NCBI GenBank assembly: GCA_013214445.1
Contig: JABSPG010000170.1
Coordinates: 1 to 8,084, forward strand
Direction of reading: 5' to 3'
DNA length: 8,084 bases
Origin: Ekhidna sp.
GTDB taxonomy: Bacteria > Bacteroidota > Bacteroidia > Cytophagales > Cyclobacteriaceae
Of this stretch, positions 1 through 6,947 are shown piece after piece; position 1 is the first letter of the stretch; each line of letters begins with the position of its first letter. The notes beneath the pieces are model-generated. The model made no database searches. It saw nothing but the letters and a program-made list of their open reading frames with translations, and was not told the origin of the DNA. Position numbers and translations under genes: made by a program.

Positions 1-995
1 TCAGGAATGGCTGTAATTTGGTGATCGTAGTATCCTAAGTATCCTTCAGAACCAACTCCCTCTCCCGTCAATACATTTCCGGAAACGACTCTATTGTCGT
101 TCCCTACCACCTCAAGCTTATTCAGGCATGCTCCAGCAAACATTTTTGCGTAGGCATTTTCCTTTAACTGTGATCCAGTCAAGGCTACTAGCCTAGAAGT
201 ATCATATATACCTTCCAAAAATAATTTTCCAATAGCAGCTACTCCTACTGGATTAACTGTCCAAACCGTATCTCCTTTTGAAATCGGGTTAATGTGATGA
301 ATCTGCACACCCACATTACCTGCTGGATGAGGTCCCGAAATTCGATTTACCTGTACATTCTTTGACTGAGAAAATAGTTGAGAAACTTCTCCTTTTCCAT
401 TTACATTCAAATGAACTGTGCCATCTGTCAACTTGGATAGGACATCAAGACCAGCTTGAAAGCTCTGCTCCTGCCCCTTTAACACATAGTCATAATCTGG
501 CGCTAGGGGATTTGTATCAAAAGTCGATACAAAGATCGCCTTTGGAGTATCTGCTGGGTCTGCAACTATCCCGTATGGTCTTTGAATGATATTGACCCAA
601 CCTCCTGACTTCTTTAGTTGCTCAATAGCATCCTCTTTTGAAAGAGAGCTAATTTCAGATGAAGAATACTTATTGAAATTCTCAAACTCAATGTCTTTAT
701 CAGCAAGGATTTTTATCTCAAGGACTTTTCGTTTTTCTCCTCGCTTAATTTCTACAACTTCCCCACTTACTGGAGCTGTGTAAAAAATATCTTCTACATT
801 TCTCTCAAAAAGAAGTGGAGATCCAGCTTTTACATTGTCACCTTCTTTGACCAAAACTTTTGGCCTACTTAGACCAGGGAAATCAGTGGGTTTAATTGCA
901 TACGTATCGGGTGCAACAACCTCGATTATTTTCTTTTCTGCCTTACCGGCAAGGTTCAGATCAAAACCTTTTTTCAGCTTAATTGTCTGAGACAT
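1..995 (-). CDS. nqrA: Na+-translocating NADH:quinone reductase subunit A, 3'-truncated by window edge
   Basis: Subunit A of the six-subunit Na+-NQR complex, which oxidises NADH, reduces quinone and exports Na+ across the inner membrane. NqrA is a soluble-domain subunit on the cytoplasmic side. The reading frame runs from an ATG at 995 to the left edge without a stop and gives 331 residues; the family is about 450, so roughly the last quarter is missing. What I see: an N-terminal MSQTIKLKKGFDLNLAG, the barrel/lipoyl-like segment 'RPKVLVKEGDNVKAGSPLL' (about 45-62) followed by 'FYTAPVSGEVVEIKRGEKRK' (71-90), and the highly characteristic 'GPHPAGNVGVQIHHINP' (221-237). No hydrophobic membrane segments are present, as expected. 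No strong Shine-Dalgarno sequence precedes the ATG, which is normal for the phylum. The nqrB-F genes would be expected beyond the left edge. The gene is separated from ispH by 140 nt with its own -7 element, so it probably starts a separate transcription unit. Confidence 0.95.
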   Translation of the reverse strand, partial: MSQTIKLKKGFDLNLAGKAEKKIIEVVAPDTYAIKPTDFPGLSRPKVLVKEGDNVKAGSPLLFERNVEDIFYTAPVSGEVVEIKRGEKRKVLEIKILADKDIEFENFNKYSSSEISSLSKEDAIEQLKKSGGWVNIIQRPYGIVADPADTPKAIFVSTFDTNPLAPDYDYVLKGQEQSFQAGLDVLSKLTDGTVHLNVNGKGEVSQLFSQSKNVQVNRISGPHPAGNVGVQIHHINPISKGDTVWTVNPVGVAAIGKLFLEGIYDTSRLVALTGSQLKENAYAKMFAGACLNKLEVVGNDNRVVSGNVLTGEGVGSEGYLGYYDHQITAIP

Positions 996-1030
996 ATTTC
1001 TTACTTGGGAGTACGTCTTAAAAAACGTGG

Positions 1031-1038
1031 CAAACTTA
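1031..1038 (-). promoter_or_regulatory. candidate Bacteroidota -7 element for nqrA
   Basis: On the minus strand this reads TAAGTTTG, a perfect match to TAnnTTTG. It lies 35 nt before the nqrA ATG and would give a leader of about 30 nt. I find no good TTTG/TTG at the expected -33 distance (only GGTTT about 16 nt upstream), so the promoter is either weak or helped by an activator. The inverted repeat immediately upstream would suit such an activator. An 8-nt motif alone is weak evidence. Confidence 0.4.
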
Positions 1039-1062
1039 ATCAATAATGGGATTTAAACCTTG

Positions 1063-1107
1063 TTCAGGATTTCATTAAAATACCTTATAATCATAATTAA
1101 TCCTGAA
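1063..1107. repeat. perfect 9-bp inverted repeat between ispH and nqrA
   Basis: TTCAGGATT (1063-1071) and AATCCTGAA (1099-1107) are exact reverse complements separated by a 27-nt AT-rich spacer; arm centres are 36 nt apart. The repeat starts 28 nt after the ispH stop and sits just upstream of the likely -33 region of nqrA. As RNA it could form a long-loop hairpin, but no T-tract follows it on the minus strand, so it makes a poor intrinsic terminator. A bipartite operator for a DNA-bending or dimeric regulator of nqrA is an alternative reading. Function is inferred; only the symmetry is seen. Confidence 0.45.
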
Positions 1108-1135
1108 TTTGAATCATCCCAGCCTTAATAACTAC

Positions 1136-2026
1136 TTAAGCTGAAACTGGTTCGTTCTGTTGCAAAAAATTCGCCACCTGCTCCATTAGCCATGTGGGTG
1201 TAGAAGTAGCTCCACAAATACCCACTGAGTCTTCAGGCCTAACCCAAGTCAGGTCAATCTCCTTCTCACTTTCGACAAAATAGCTCCTCGGATTATTAGA
1301 TAAACATACGTTGTAAAGTGCCTTGCCGTTCGAGCTCTTTCTGCCAGCTACAAAAATGATTACATCATGCTTTTGAGAAAATCGCTCCATATGCGGTTCC
1401 CTATTTGATACCTGTCTGCAAATACTATCGTTTGCATTAAAGCTATCGGCAATAGACAAAAGGCCTTCACTTACAATTCTTTTTTCAATTTGTTCCTTTA
1501 GCTGGTAAAACCCTTTAGTACTCTTTGTTGTCTGAGAGAATAGTGTGATAGGTTTAGAAAAATCCAGCTTTTCTAAGTCCTTCTCAGTAGTAACTATAAT
1601 GGCTTCATTAGCTGTCTGACCTGTAAGACCGATAACCTCCGCATGACCAGGCTTTCCATATATCACTAGCTGCCCACCTTTGTTTTTCGCTAGATCATAG
1701 GCGTTCTTAACACGGTTTTGCAACTTAAGCACTACCGGGCAAGATGCGTCTACAAGTTCAATGTTGTTTTTAATAGCCAATTGGTACGTCTCAGGAGGTT
1801 CTCCATGGGCACGAATCAATACTTTGCAATCCTTAAGTTCTTTTAATTCATCTCTAGTGATCGTACGGAGACCTTTGTTATAAAGTCTCTCAACCTCCAT
1901 CGAATTATGAACGATATCTCCTAAACAATAGAGTTCCTGGCCTTCAGCCATCTCATCCTCTGCCATTTGAATGGCAAATTCAACTCCGAAACAGTAACCT
2001 GAATTCTCATCGATTTCAACCTTCAT
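1136..2026 (-). CDS. ispH: 4-hydroxy-3-methylbut-2-enyl diphosphate reductase
   Basis: IspH (LytB) catalyses the last step of the MEP isoprenoid pathway: reductive dehydroxylation of HMBPP to IPP and DMAPP, using a [4Fe-4S] cluster in the cytosol. The 296-residue product has all key family residues. The three cluster cysteines are C12 (GYCFGV), C96 (DASCPVV) and C203 (SICRQVSNRE). The substrate-binding histidines are H40 (IVHN), H74 (RAHGEPPE) and H128, and the catalytic glutamate is E130 in GHAEVIG. Also present are SQTT (164-167), the SSN loop (231-233) and the C-terminal CGATSTPTWLMEQV. Length fits the family (about 280-320). The ATG at 2026 lies inside the end of cmk (11-nt overlap) and is preceded by a purine-rich GAGAGA, so translation is probably coupled to cmk. 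It is the last gene of the fabD operon before a 140-nt gap. Confidence 0.97.
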   Translation of the reverse strand: MKVEIDENSGYCFGVEFAIQMAEDEMAEGQELYCLGDIVHNSMEVERLYNKGLRTITRDELKELKDCKVLIRAHGEPPETYQLAIKNNIELVDASCPVVLKLQNRVKNAYDLAKNKGGQLVIYGKPGHAEVIGLTGQTANEAIIVTTEKDLEKLDFSKPITLFSQTTKSTKGFYQLKEQIEKRIVSEGLLSIADSFNANDSICRQVSNREPHMERFSQKHDVIIFVAGRKSSNGKALYNVCLSNNPRSYFVESEKEIDLTWVRPEDSVGICGATSTPTWLMEQVANFLQQNEPVSA

Positions 2027-2681
2027 GTATTCTCTCTTTAGCTAAATCTACAATTCTTTTTACCTGATCTTCCATAGTCAAATTGCTCGTATCGATTTCA
2101 ACAGCATCTTCAGCCATCTTTAAAGGGCTATCCTCTCTGGTGCTATCTGCTTGATCTCTTTGTAGCAAATTATGCTTAATAACTTCTATATCTTCTTCAA
2201 TCCCTTTGCTCTGAAGCTCCAGCATTCTTCTTCTCGCTCTAATGTCTGCATCAGCCGTCATAAATACCTTTAAGTCCGCTTGTGGAAATACTACAGTTCC
2301 AATATCTCTTCCATCCATCACAACCCCCTTACCTTCTCCAATTTTTTGCTGCTGCTCCACCAATACCCTTCGAACCATTGAAATTGCACTTACTGCCGAA
2401 ACTTTCTTATTAACCTCCATGGTTCTTATTTTGCCTTCGACTCCATGACCATTTAGGACCACTCCCTCCCTGTCAAATGTAATTTCACAATCATCTAAAC
2501 AAGCCTCGATACTTTTTGTGTCCGTAAGATCTACTTTCTTCTCAATAAATAAATGAGTTACGGCGCGATACATCGCACCAGAATCTATGTACTGATAACT
2601 TAACTTTTCAGCTACTTGTTTTGCGGTCGAACTTTTTCCTGTCCCGGAAAAGCCATCTAATGCAATTACAATTCTTTTCAC
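2016..2681 (-). CDS. cmk: (d)CMP kinase (cytidylate kinase), GTG start
   Basis: Cytidylate kinase phosphorylates CMP and dCMP with ATP to the diphosphates, in cytosolic pyrimidine salvage and recycling. Starting at the GTG at 2681 the protein is 221 residues, beginning MKRIVIALDG, close to the E. coli enzyme (227). What I see: P-loop GFSGTGKSS (10-18), the YIDSGAMYRAVT segment (32-43), DGRDIGTVVFP (123-133) and the arginine-rich lid region RARRR (148-152), followed by RDQADSTREDSPL (176-188). Start choice: an in-frame stop lies just upstream (2691-2693), and only TTG (2687) or GTG (2681) remain. GTG gives the usual family N-terminus and shares one base with the TAG of the preceding small gene. 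The 3' end overlaps ispH by 11 nt. Adjacent cmk and ispH is, to my knowledge, a common Bacteroidota arrangement. Confidence 0.96.
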   Translation of the reverse strand: MKRIVIALDGFSGTGKSSTAKQVAEKLSYQYIDSGAMYRAVTHLFIEKKVDLTDTKSIEACLDDCEITFDREGVVLNGHGVEGKIRTMEVNKKVSAVSAISMVRRVLVEQQQKIGEGKGVVMDGRDIGTVVFPQADLKVFMTADADIRARRRMLELQSKGIEEDIEVIKHNLLQRDQADSTREDSPLKMAEDAVEIDTSNLTMEDQVKRIVDLAKERIHEG

Positions 2682-2833
2682 TAGCAATCTTTAATTGGAC
2701 AAGGGATCGGTTTTCCCCTCTTTATTTTCTTTTTATTCTTACTGTGCGATGAGGAAGGCCCTTTTCGACAGCCCTCCGAGCCGATAAGGATCATTCCAAT
2801 CAGTAATAAACAGATTGTTTTAGAAATTCTCAT
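2681..2833 (-). CDS. small secreted or lipoprotein-like protein, 50 residues, overlooked gene
   Basis: I do not recognise a named family. The frame encodes 50 residues: a short basic start (R2, K5), a hydrophobic stretch (about 7-18, TICLLLIGMILIG), then SEGC with C22 as a possible lipidated cysteine. A Ser/Lys-rich basic stretch follows (about 23-42), ending in PIPCPIKDC (C45 and C50). The motif before C22 (S-E-G-C) is a poor classical lipobox: no aliphatic residue at -3 and an acidic one at -2. The protein could instead be membrane-anchored or simply secreted. Evidence that it is real is mainly context. Its ATG overlaps the fabD stop as ATGA (2830-2833), its TAG shares a base with the cmk GTG start, and it fills exactly the space between two tightly packed genes. 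No function can be assigned; a surface or periplasmic anchor is an inference. Confidence 0.7.
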   Translation of the reverse strand: MRISKTICLLLIGMILIGSEGCRKGPSSSHSKNKKKIKRGKPIPCPIKDC

Positions 2834-3708
2834 GAAAGTCCAGAAACGACCATTTGCCTATCCACTTTCTTCACCAGCCCCTGCAGAACCTTACCAGGAC
2901 CACATTCAGTGAAGCTACTTGCCCCATCTGCAATCATATTTTGAACAGTTTGGGTCCATCGAACCGGTGCTGTCAGTTGAAGAACGAGGTTGTTCTTTAT
3001 TGACTCAATGTCTGAGTATCCCTTAGCATCTACATTCTGATATACTGGACATTGGGGAGTACCAAACGATGTGTTTTCAATGGCATTGGCTAACTCTTCT
3101 CTAGCAGGCTCCATTAAAGGGGAATGAAACGCTCCTCCCACAGGTAAAACAAGAGCTCTTTTAGCACCAGCCTCCTTCATTTTTTCGCATGCTTCATTTA
3201 CCGCAGAAACTTCACCACTAATTACCAACTGACCTGGACAGTTATAATTAGCCGCTACGACTACTCCATTTATTTCATTACACACAGATTCCACAATATC
3301 ATCCGCTAATCCTAAGACTGCAGCCATGGTGGATTCTTGCATTTCGCAAGCTTTCTGCATTGCAGAAGCACGTTTAGAAACTAAGGAAAGTCCGTCCTCA
3401 AAACTTAAGGTACCATTTGCCACTAAAGCTGAAAACTCACCTAACGAATGACCAGCCACCATGTCAGGTTGAAAATTTTCTGATGTTAATGCTGCAACAA
3501 CACTGTGAATAAATATTGCTGGCTGAGTGACTTTGGTTTGTTTAAGTTCTTCATCAGTTCCAGAAAACATTATCGTTTTAATATCAAAACCCAGAATTTC
3601 ATTTGCCTGATCCATTAGACTTTTTGCTGACGGGTGATTGTCATATAGTTCTTTCCCCATTCCTGAAAATTGGGCTCCCTGACCTGGGAAAACGTAAGCT
3701 TTACTCAT
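2830..3708 (-). CDS. fabD: malonyl-CoA:ACP transacylase
   Basis: FabD moves malonyl from CoA to acyl carrier protein, supplying extender units for type II fatty-acid synthesis in the cytosol. At 292 residues it is of normal length (about 310). Motifs seen: N-terminal FPGQGAQFSGMG (7-18, oxyanion side); the nucleophile serine S88 in GHSLGEFSA (86-94); the malonyl-carboxylate-binding arginine R113 in SKRASAMQKA; catalytic H195 in AFHSPLM; Q244 in LQLTAPVRW; and the C-terminal ECGPGKVLQGLVKK (268-281). The ATG at 3708 is the only sensible start: an overlapping ATG four bases upstream is out of frame and stops at once. No Shine-Dalgarno is evident. A strong promoter match lies 25 nt upstream, making fabD the first gene of the fabD-small ORF-cmk-ispH unit. 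Its stop overlaps the next start as ATGA. Confidence 0.97.
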   Translation of the reverse strand: MSKAYVFPGQGAQFSGMGKELYDNHPSAKSLMDQANEILGFDIKTIMFSGTDEELKQTKVTQPAIFIHSVVAALTSENFQPDMVAGHSLGEFSALVANGTLSFEDGLSLVSKRASAMQKACEMQESTMAAVLGLADDIVESVCNEINGVVVAANYNCPGQLVISGEVSAVNEACEKMKEAGAKRALVLPVGGAFHSPLMEPAREELANAIENTSFGTPQCPVYQNVDAKGYSDIESIKNNLVLQLTAPVRWTQTVQNMIADGASSFTECGPGKVLQGLVKKVDRQMVVSGLS

Positions 3709-3732
3709 TCATTTACAATTTATGATCTGCTG

Positions 3733-3762
3733 CAAAAGTAGAAAATCAAACTAACCAACAAA
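3733..3762 (-). promoter_or_regulatory. Bacteroidota-type promoter for the fabD operon
   Basis: On the minus strand TTTG (3759-3762), an 18-nt spacer, then TACTTTTG (3733-3740) match both halves of the phylum's sigma-A promoter pattern (TTTG/TTG, about 17-23 nt, TAnnTTTG). Transcription would start near 3725-3728, giving a leader of roughly 20 nt before fabD. The -33 half lies inside the last codons of the DCC-family gene, so the upstream unit and the fabD operon interlock. The match is seen; use of the promoter is inferred. Confidence 0.65.
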
Positions 3763-4161
3763 CCGACTTTTTAAATCTGGTGATGGCAGCATGCAATGAT
3801 CCTTCTTTCCGAACCAGCGATACCGATTTTTTGCAACCAAGTCGTAGAAGAAATCTCTAATAAATTTTGGAACCAATAAGAATATGGAGACCAAGGGCCA
3901 AAGCCCGGGCAAGCCCCTGGCAATTCTCAATACAGCGCTACTTTTCGTCTTGACCTGACTTCCCTTTTTAAGAACTATACTGTGTAGAGACTTTGTGTAT
4001 TCAGGTGATAGATTTTCATCTGCGAAATCACTTTGCAAGGACGCAAAGAGGAACTTCTGTTTCTTATCATTCTTGATAATAAACTGCACGGAAGAATTGC
4101 AGAGGTTGCAAACCCCATCAAAAAAAACAATCTGCTTGTCTATCGAATGATCTGTACCCAC
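3751..4161 (-). CDS. DCC-family (DUF393) thiol-disulfide oxidoreductase-like protein, GTG start
   Basis: A member of the DCC family (YuxK-like, DUF393), whose name comes from the conserved Asp and two Cys. Here they are D15 in FFDGVCNLC with C18 and C21, a thioredoxin-like CxxC. The rest also follows the family pattern: SSVQFIIKNDKKQKFLFASLQSD (about 22-44), LHSIVLKKG, a hydrophobic LPGLWPLVSIFLLVPKFIRD (about 84-103) and the typical ending YDLVAKNRYRWFGKKDHCMLP. The 136-residue length is complete. No signal peptide is seen, so it is presumably cytosolic; a redox role is inferred from CxxC and no substrate is known. The start must be GTG at 4161: a TAA lies two codons upstream and no in-frame ATG occurs before the DCC motif. 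The start lies 22 nt inside the T9SS cargo gene, implying coupled translation. Confidence 0.88.
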   Translation of the reverse strand: MGTDHSIDKQIVFFDGVCNLCNSSVQFIIKNDKKQKFLFASLQSDFADENLSPEYTKSLHSIVLKKGSQVKTKSSAVLRIARGLPGLWPLVSIFLLVPKFIRDFFYDLVAKNRYRWFGKKDHCMLPSPDLKSRFVG

Positions 4162-6947
4162 CCCTTAATAACCTCTTCTGATTCATCTGGGTTCAGTCTG
4201 GTAAACTGAACTTCAGCGGAGTAGTAGTAGATTCCTGCAGGTAAGTCATCTCCTCTCTTATTTGTACCATTCCAATTGATAAAAATGGTATTTTCAGGGT
4301 CTTTGGAATCGTATTCGAAAAGTTCTGCTCCTGTCCTACTAAAAACTTTAAATACTACAGATTCCACAAACCGAGGACAGCCCTCAGAATCCTCCAAGGG
4401 TTTAAAGACATCATTTTTATCATCGCCATTTGGAGTGATCACATTTGGAAGAATGTATCTTGGACAATTGTCATTACAAATCACCTCCGAGATGGCACTT
4501 TCATTTCCCGAACGATCTACCGCCGTAATCTGATAACAACCCGCAAGAGAAGTTAGACGTGAATGCGAATACTGAGTCTCCCTTGTTTCAGCCAATAGTT
4601 CAAAAGAATCTACCAAGCCCGACTGAGAGAAGTAGATTCGGTAAAATCGTACATCATCATCGCATTCAGGCTCCCCGCTCTCTACCCAAGAAAACTCGTT
4701 CGTAAACTGATCTTCAACACCACAAGCCAGACTTGCAAGCTGCTGTTCGCACGATAGAGAAGCATTGAATGTTACCATGATTGGAGCACACGGAGGTATG
4801 GTATCGTTTGGTTGTGCACATATAATTTGAGAATTATTGACCAACGGCTCGGGCAACAACTCATTGTCGTACGACCCTTGAGTGGTGATGTAGTAGCAAT
4901 ATTCAACTTCCTCATCTAAAGAAATGTCATTAAAAGAGCCATCATCCAAATAACTCAAGCCCTCCATGGTGACATCAACAGAGTCAATTAAGCGAATAGC
5001 TGAAAGATCAGATGCCTCAACATTGTTTCTAAATATATAGTGATATGGAAAAGATTGAGACGTGTTGGACCATGGCACATTTGTCTCCCAATTCAGATTT
5101 ATTGCTCCTACTAAAGGCGTTGGTTCCAACCGTACCGAACTCGCCTGCTGAGAGGTATCGATCGGCTGACCTGTGTTATCATACAAGACTATTTTGTAAG
5201 AGTAGGATTCTTGCAATGTATTTAATCCAGTATCATTAAATAGTGTATCAGCAGATGGGGCTCTTACAGAGGTGAATGATCCTCCAAAACCTTGACCTGT
5301 TTTTCTTAGTACCTCATATTGATATGGTGAGGAGTCCACTGCTCGTTGCAAGGGTTCTATCCATTTCACTTGTATAGTTCCATCCGTTTCTCCGGTAGTG
5401 CCTATATCGACATTTGTTATTACTGGTGCGTCTATCAAGAGACTGTCGCAAGCTTCCTCCGAGGCAATGCTTAGTCCTCCCGAAGGTTGCTGAAACTGAG
5501 CAACTAATCTGTAGCAATATTTTGATCCTGGAGAAAGACCAAACCCATCATTGGTATCAATGAATGAGGTCTCCGATATTTCTAAGGTCTCAATTAGTTC
5601 ATATCCTGAATTTTCTGGAATACCTGGATTACAGGTTGGGTCAATATCAAAAGAACCAACCCTCCTCCAAACCTGTATTGAATCGGCGTTGATGCAGGAA
5701 TAAGAATCCCAAGAAAGCTGCATCCTCCGCTCGGAGATCGTTTCAGTTGCCAATCCTGTTGGAGGGGGCCCCACAACCGTAATTCTCCAAGTCTCAAAAC
5801 TTGCAAGTCCAGGGGGAGCTGTAATTCCTGGGATGGTAGGCGAATCTGTCGCTTTAAACTGAATATCGTAAGGCTCAGCTCGTACCTGTCCACAATTTGT
5901 TTCCCAAGAAAAATTGAGCACGGACGGTGGTCCTAAAAACTGTCCTGGGTTTGGATCAACTACTGGAGGCGGGTTGAGTTCAAACGGTCCTCCGAATGCT
6001 TCCACTTTTACAGGATCGCCATCTACGTCAGAACCGATAATCACCCCTGCAACAACATCTCCAGCAACAACACAGGTATCCATAGGGATTTCAAGCTCAG
6101 GCGGCTCATTTTCAAAATCCCAAATAATAATTTGCATATCTCGCGTCACGAAACCCAGTCGGATGGGCACACCCCTGATTGTTCGCCACTCCTCCACTAC
6201 AAATGCGACATTGAATTCCCTGTTTTCCATATCTGGAATGGTGGCGCCTCCTGGTGCATCCCACACCAAGGTACCTGTAACAGGATCAATCCTCAATGTT
6301 GGCTCCTCATCTCTTGTACTGTTCCCTTCGGCAAAGTTTTCATAGAATCTAGATGCAACTAACGACTCATATCCATTTACATCAACCCCCTCATCCTGCT
6401 TTGGAATAACAAAAAAGTATGATAGACTATCACCATCAGGATCAAATGCCCCTGGATTATGTTCAAATACTCCACCAACGACCCCCTGATCAATTGGTGG
6501 AACAGTAAATACAGGCGTATTATTCCTAATGAGCGGATCTACGACGACTAAAGTTTCAACGTAGAATGTGGTGCTTAGGGACCCAGCGATATTCTGGATA
6601 TCACCATTCCGAAAATCCTCCTTGTAGCTAACTAAGTAATTTTTCCCAGCTCTGTAGGTGTATGTCAAGGTAAATCTCCACCGCTCCACACCATTGCCAA
6701 TATTCACTGGTTGTTCCCAGGGAATTATCTCATCGGAATCATCCCCAAATAAATCCCCATTCCCGTAATCGAAAACTCCTTGACCAAAAGGGACACCTTC
6801 TACATCTCGATATCCAGTAAATGTGAATTGGTAAGTGAGACCATTTACCCATTTAGCAGTAACTTCTCCAGCTCGTATGTGAGTGGCTGAGGCGTATAGC
6901 GAAGACACCAACAAAAGGAAGAAGGATAATAGTCTCAGGTTTTTCAT
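4140..6947 (-). CDS. T9SS type B sorting-domain (gliding motility-associated C-terminal) multidomain surface protein
   Basis: A 935-residue protein predicted to leave the cell through the type IX secretion system and be attached to or released from the outer surface; its ligand is unknown. Signal peptide: residues 1-21, basic MKNLR then a Leu-rich core and likely cleavage after YASA, exposing THIRAGEVTAKW, an N-terminus common among such Bacteroidota proteins. Next come cadherin/Ig-like segments with acidic Ca-binding-like motifs: AFDPDGDSLSY (167-177) closing with DPVTGTLVWDAP (221-232), and GSDVDGDPVKVEAFGG (305-320). Then about four fibronectin III-like modules, roughly 395-505, 508-606, 610-715 and 718-828, seen by recurring strands such as SKYCYRLVAQF, SYSYKIVLYD, VEYCYYITTQ and GCYQITAVDRSG. 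The CHU_C type B sorting domain occupies about 833-935 (LPNVITPNGDDKNDVFKP, WNGTNKRGDDLPAGIYYYS). It has 16 cysteines, almost all after residue 290. It could be an adhesin or cell-surface scaffold; a gliding role is not proven by the domain name. Confidence 0.9.
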   Translation of the reverse strand: MKNLRLLSFFLLLVSSLYASATHIRAGEVTAKWVNGLTYQFTFTGYRDVEGVPFGQGVFDYGNGDLFGDDSDEIIPWEQPVNIGNGVERWRFTLTYTYRAGKNYLVSYKEDFRNGDIQNIAGSLSTTFYVETLVVVDPLIRNNTPVFTVPPIDQGVVGGVFEHNPGAFDPDGDSLSYFFVIPKQDEGVDVNGYESLVASRFYENFAEGNSTRDEEPTLRIDPVTGTLVWDAPGGATIPDMENREFNVAFVVEEWRTIRGVPIRLGFVTRDMQIIIWDFENEPPELEIPMDTCVVAGDVVAGVIIGSDVDGDPVKVEAFGGPFELNPPPVVDPNPGQFLGPPSVLNFSWETNCGQVRAEPYDIQFKATDSPTIPGITAPPGLASFETWRITVVGPPPTGLATETISERRMQLSWDSYSCINADSIQVWRRVGSFDIDPTCNPGIPENSGYELIETLEISETSFIDTNDGFGLSPGSKYCYRLVAQFQQPSGGLSIASEEACDSLLIDAPVITNVDIGTTGETDGTIQVKWIEPLQRAVDSSPYQYEVLRKTGQGFGGSFTSVRAPSADTLFNDTGLNTLQESYSYKIVLYDNTGQPIDTSQQASSVRLEPTPLVGAINLNWETNVPWSNTSQSFPYHYIFRNNVEASDLSAIRLIDSVDVTMEGLSYLDDGSFNDISLDEEVEYCYYITTQGSYDNELLPEPLVNNSQIICAQPNDTIPPCAPIMVTFNASLSCEQQLASLACGVEDQFTNEFSWVESGEPECDDDVRFYRIYFSQSGLVDSFELLAETRETQYSHSRLTSLAGCYQITAVDRSGNESAISEVICNDNCPRYILPNVITPNGDDKNDVFKPLEDSEGCPRFVESVVFKVFSRTGAELFEYDSKDPENTIFINWNGTNKRGDDLPAGIYYYSAEVQFTRLNPDESEEVIKGWVQIIR

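Noticed and set aside
362..783. Two adjoining plus-strand open frames (75 and 65 codons)
   Set aside because: Both are antisense to nqrA, whose frame is unmistakable; no promoter or family resemblance.
1086..1091. TATAAT on the plus strand between ispH and nqrA
   Set aside because: No plus-strand gene follows, and this hexamer is not the promoter signature of this phylum; chance in AT-rich DNA.
1063..1107. Inverted repeat as a rho-independent terminator of the fabD-ispH operon
   Set aside because: The 9-bp stem has a 27-nt loop and no run of T follows on the transcribed side, so it is kept only as a repeat of unknown role.
5314..5893. Minus-strand frames of 67 and 99 codons (5314-5517 and 5594-5893)
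   Set aside because: Same-strand, out-of-frame shadows of the 935-residue gene, which has continuous domain logic through both regions.
5914..6345. 143-codon open frame on the plus strand, with a second one (6132-6362) beside it
   Set aside because: Antisense to the T9SS protein gene. The product is Ser/Thr/Gly/Pro low-complexity, as expected from the complement of a Pro/Gly/Asp-rich gene; no domain or start signal.
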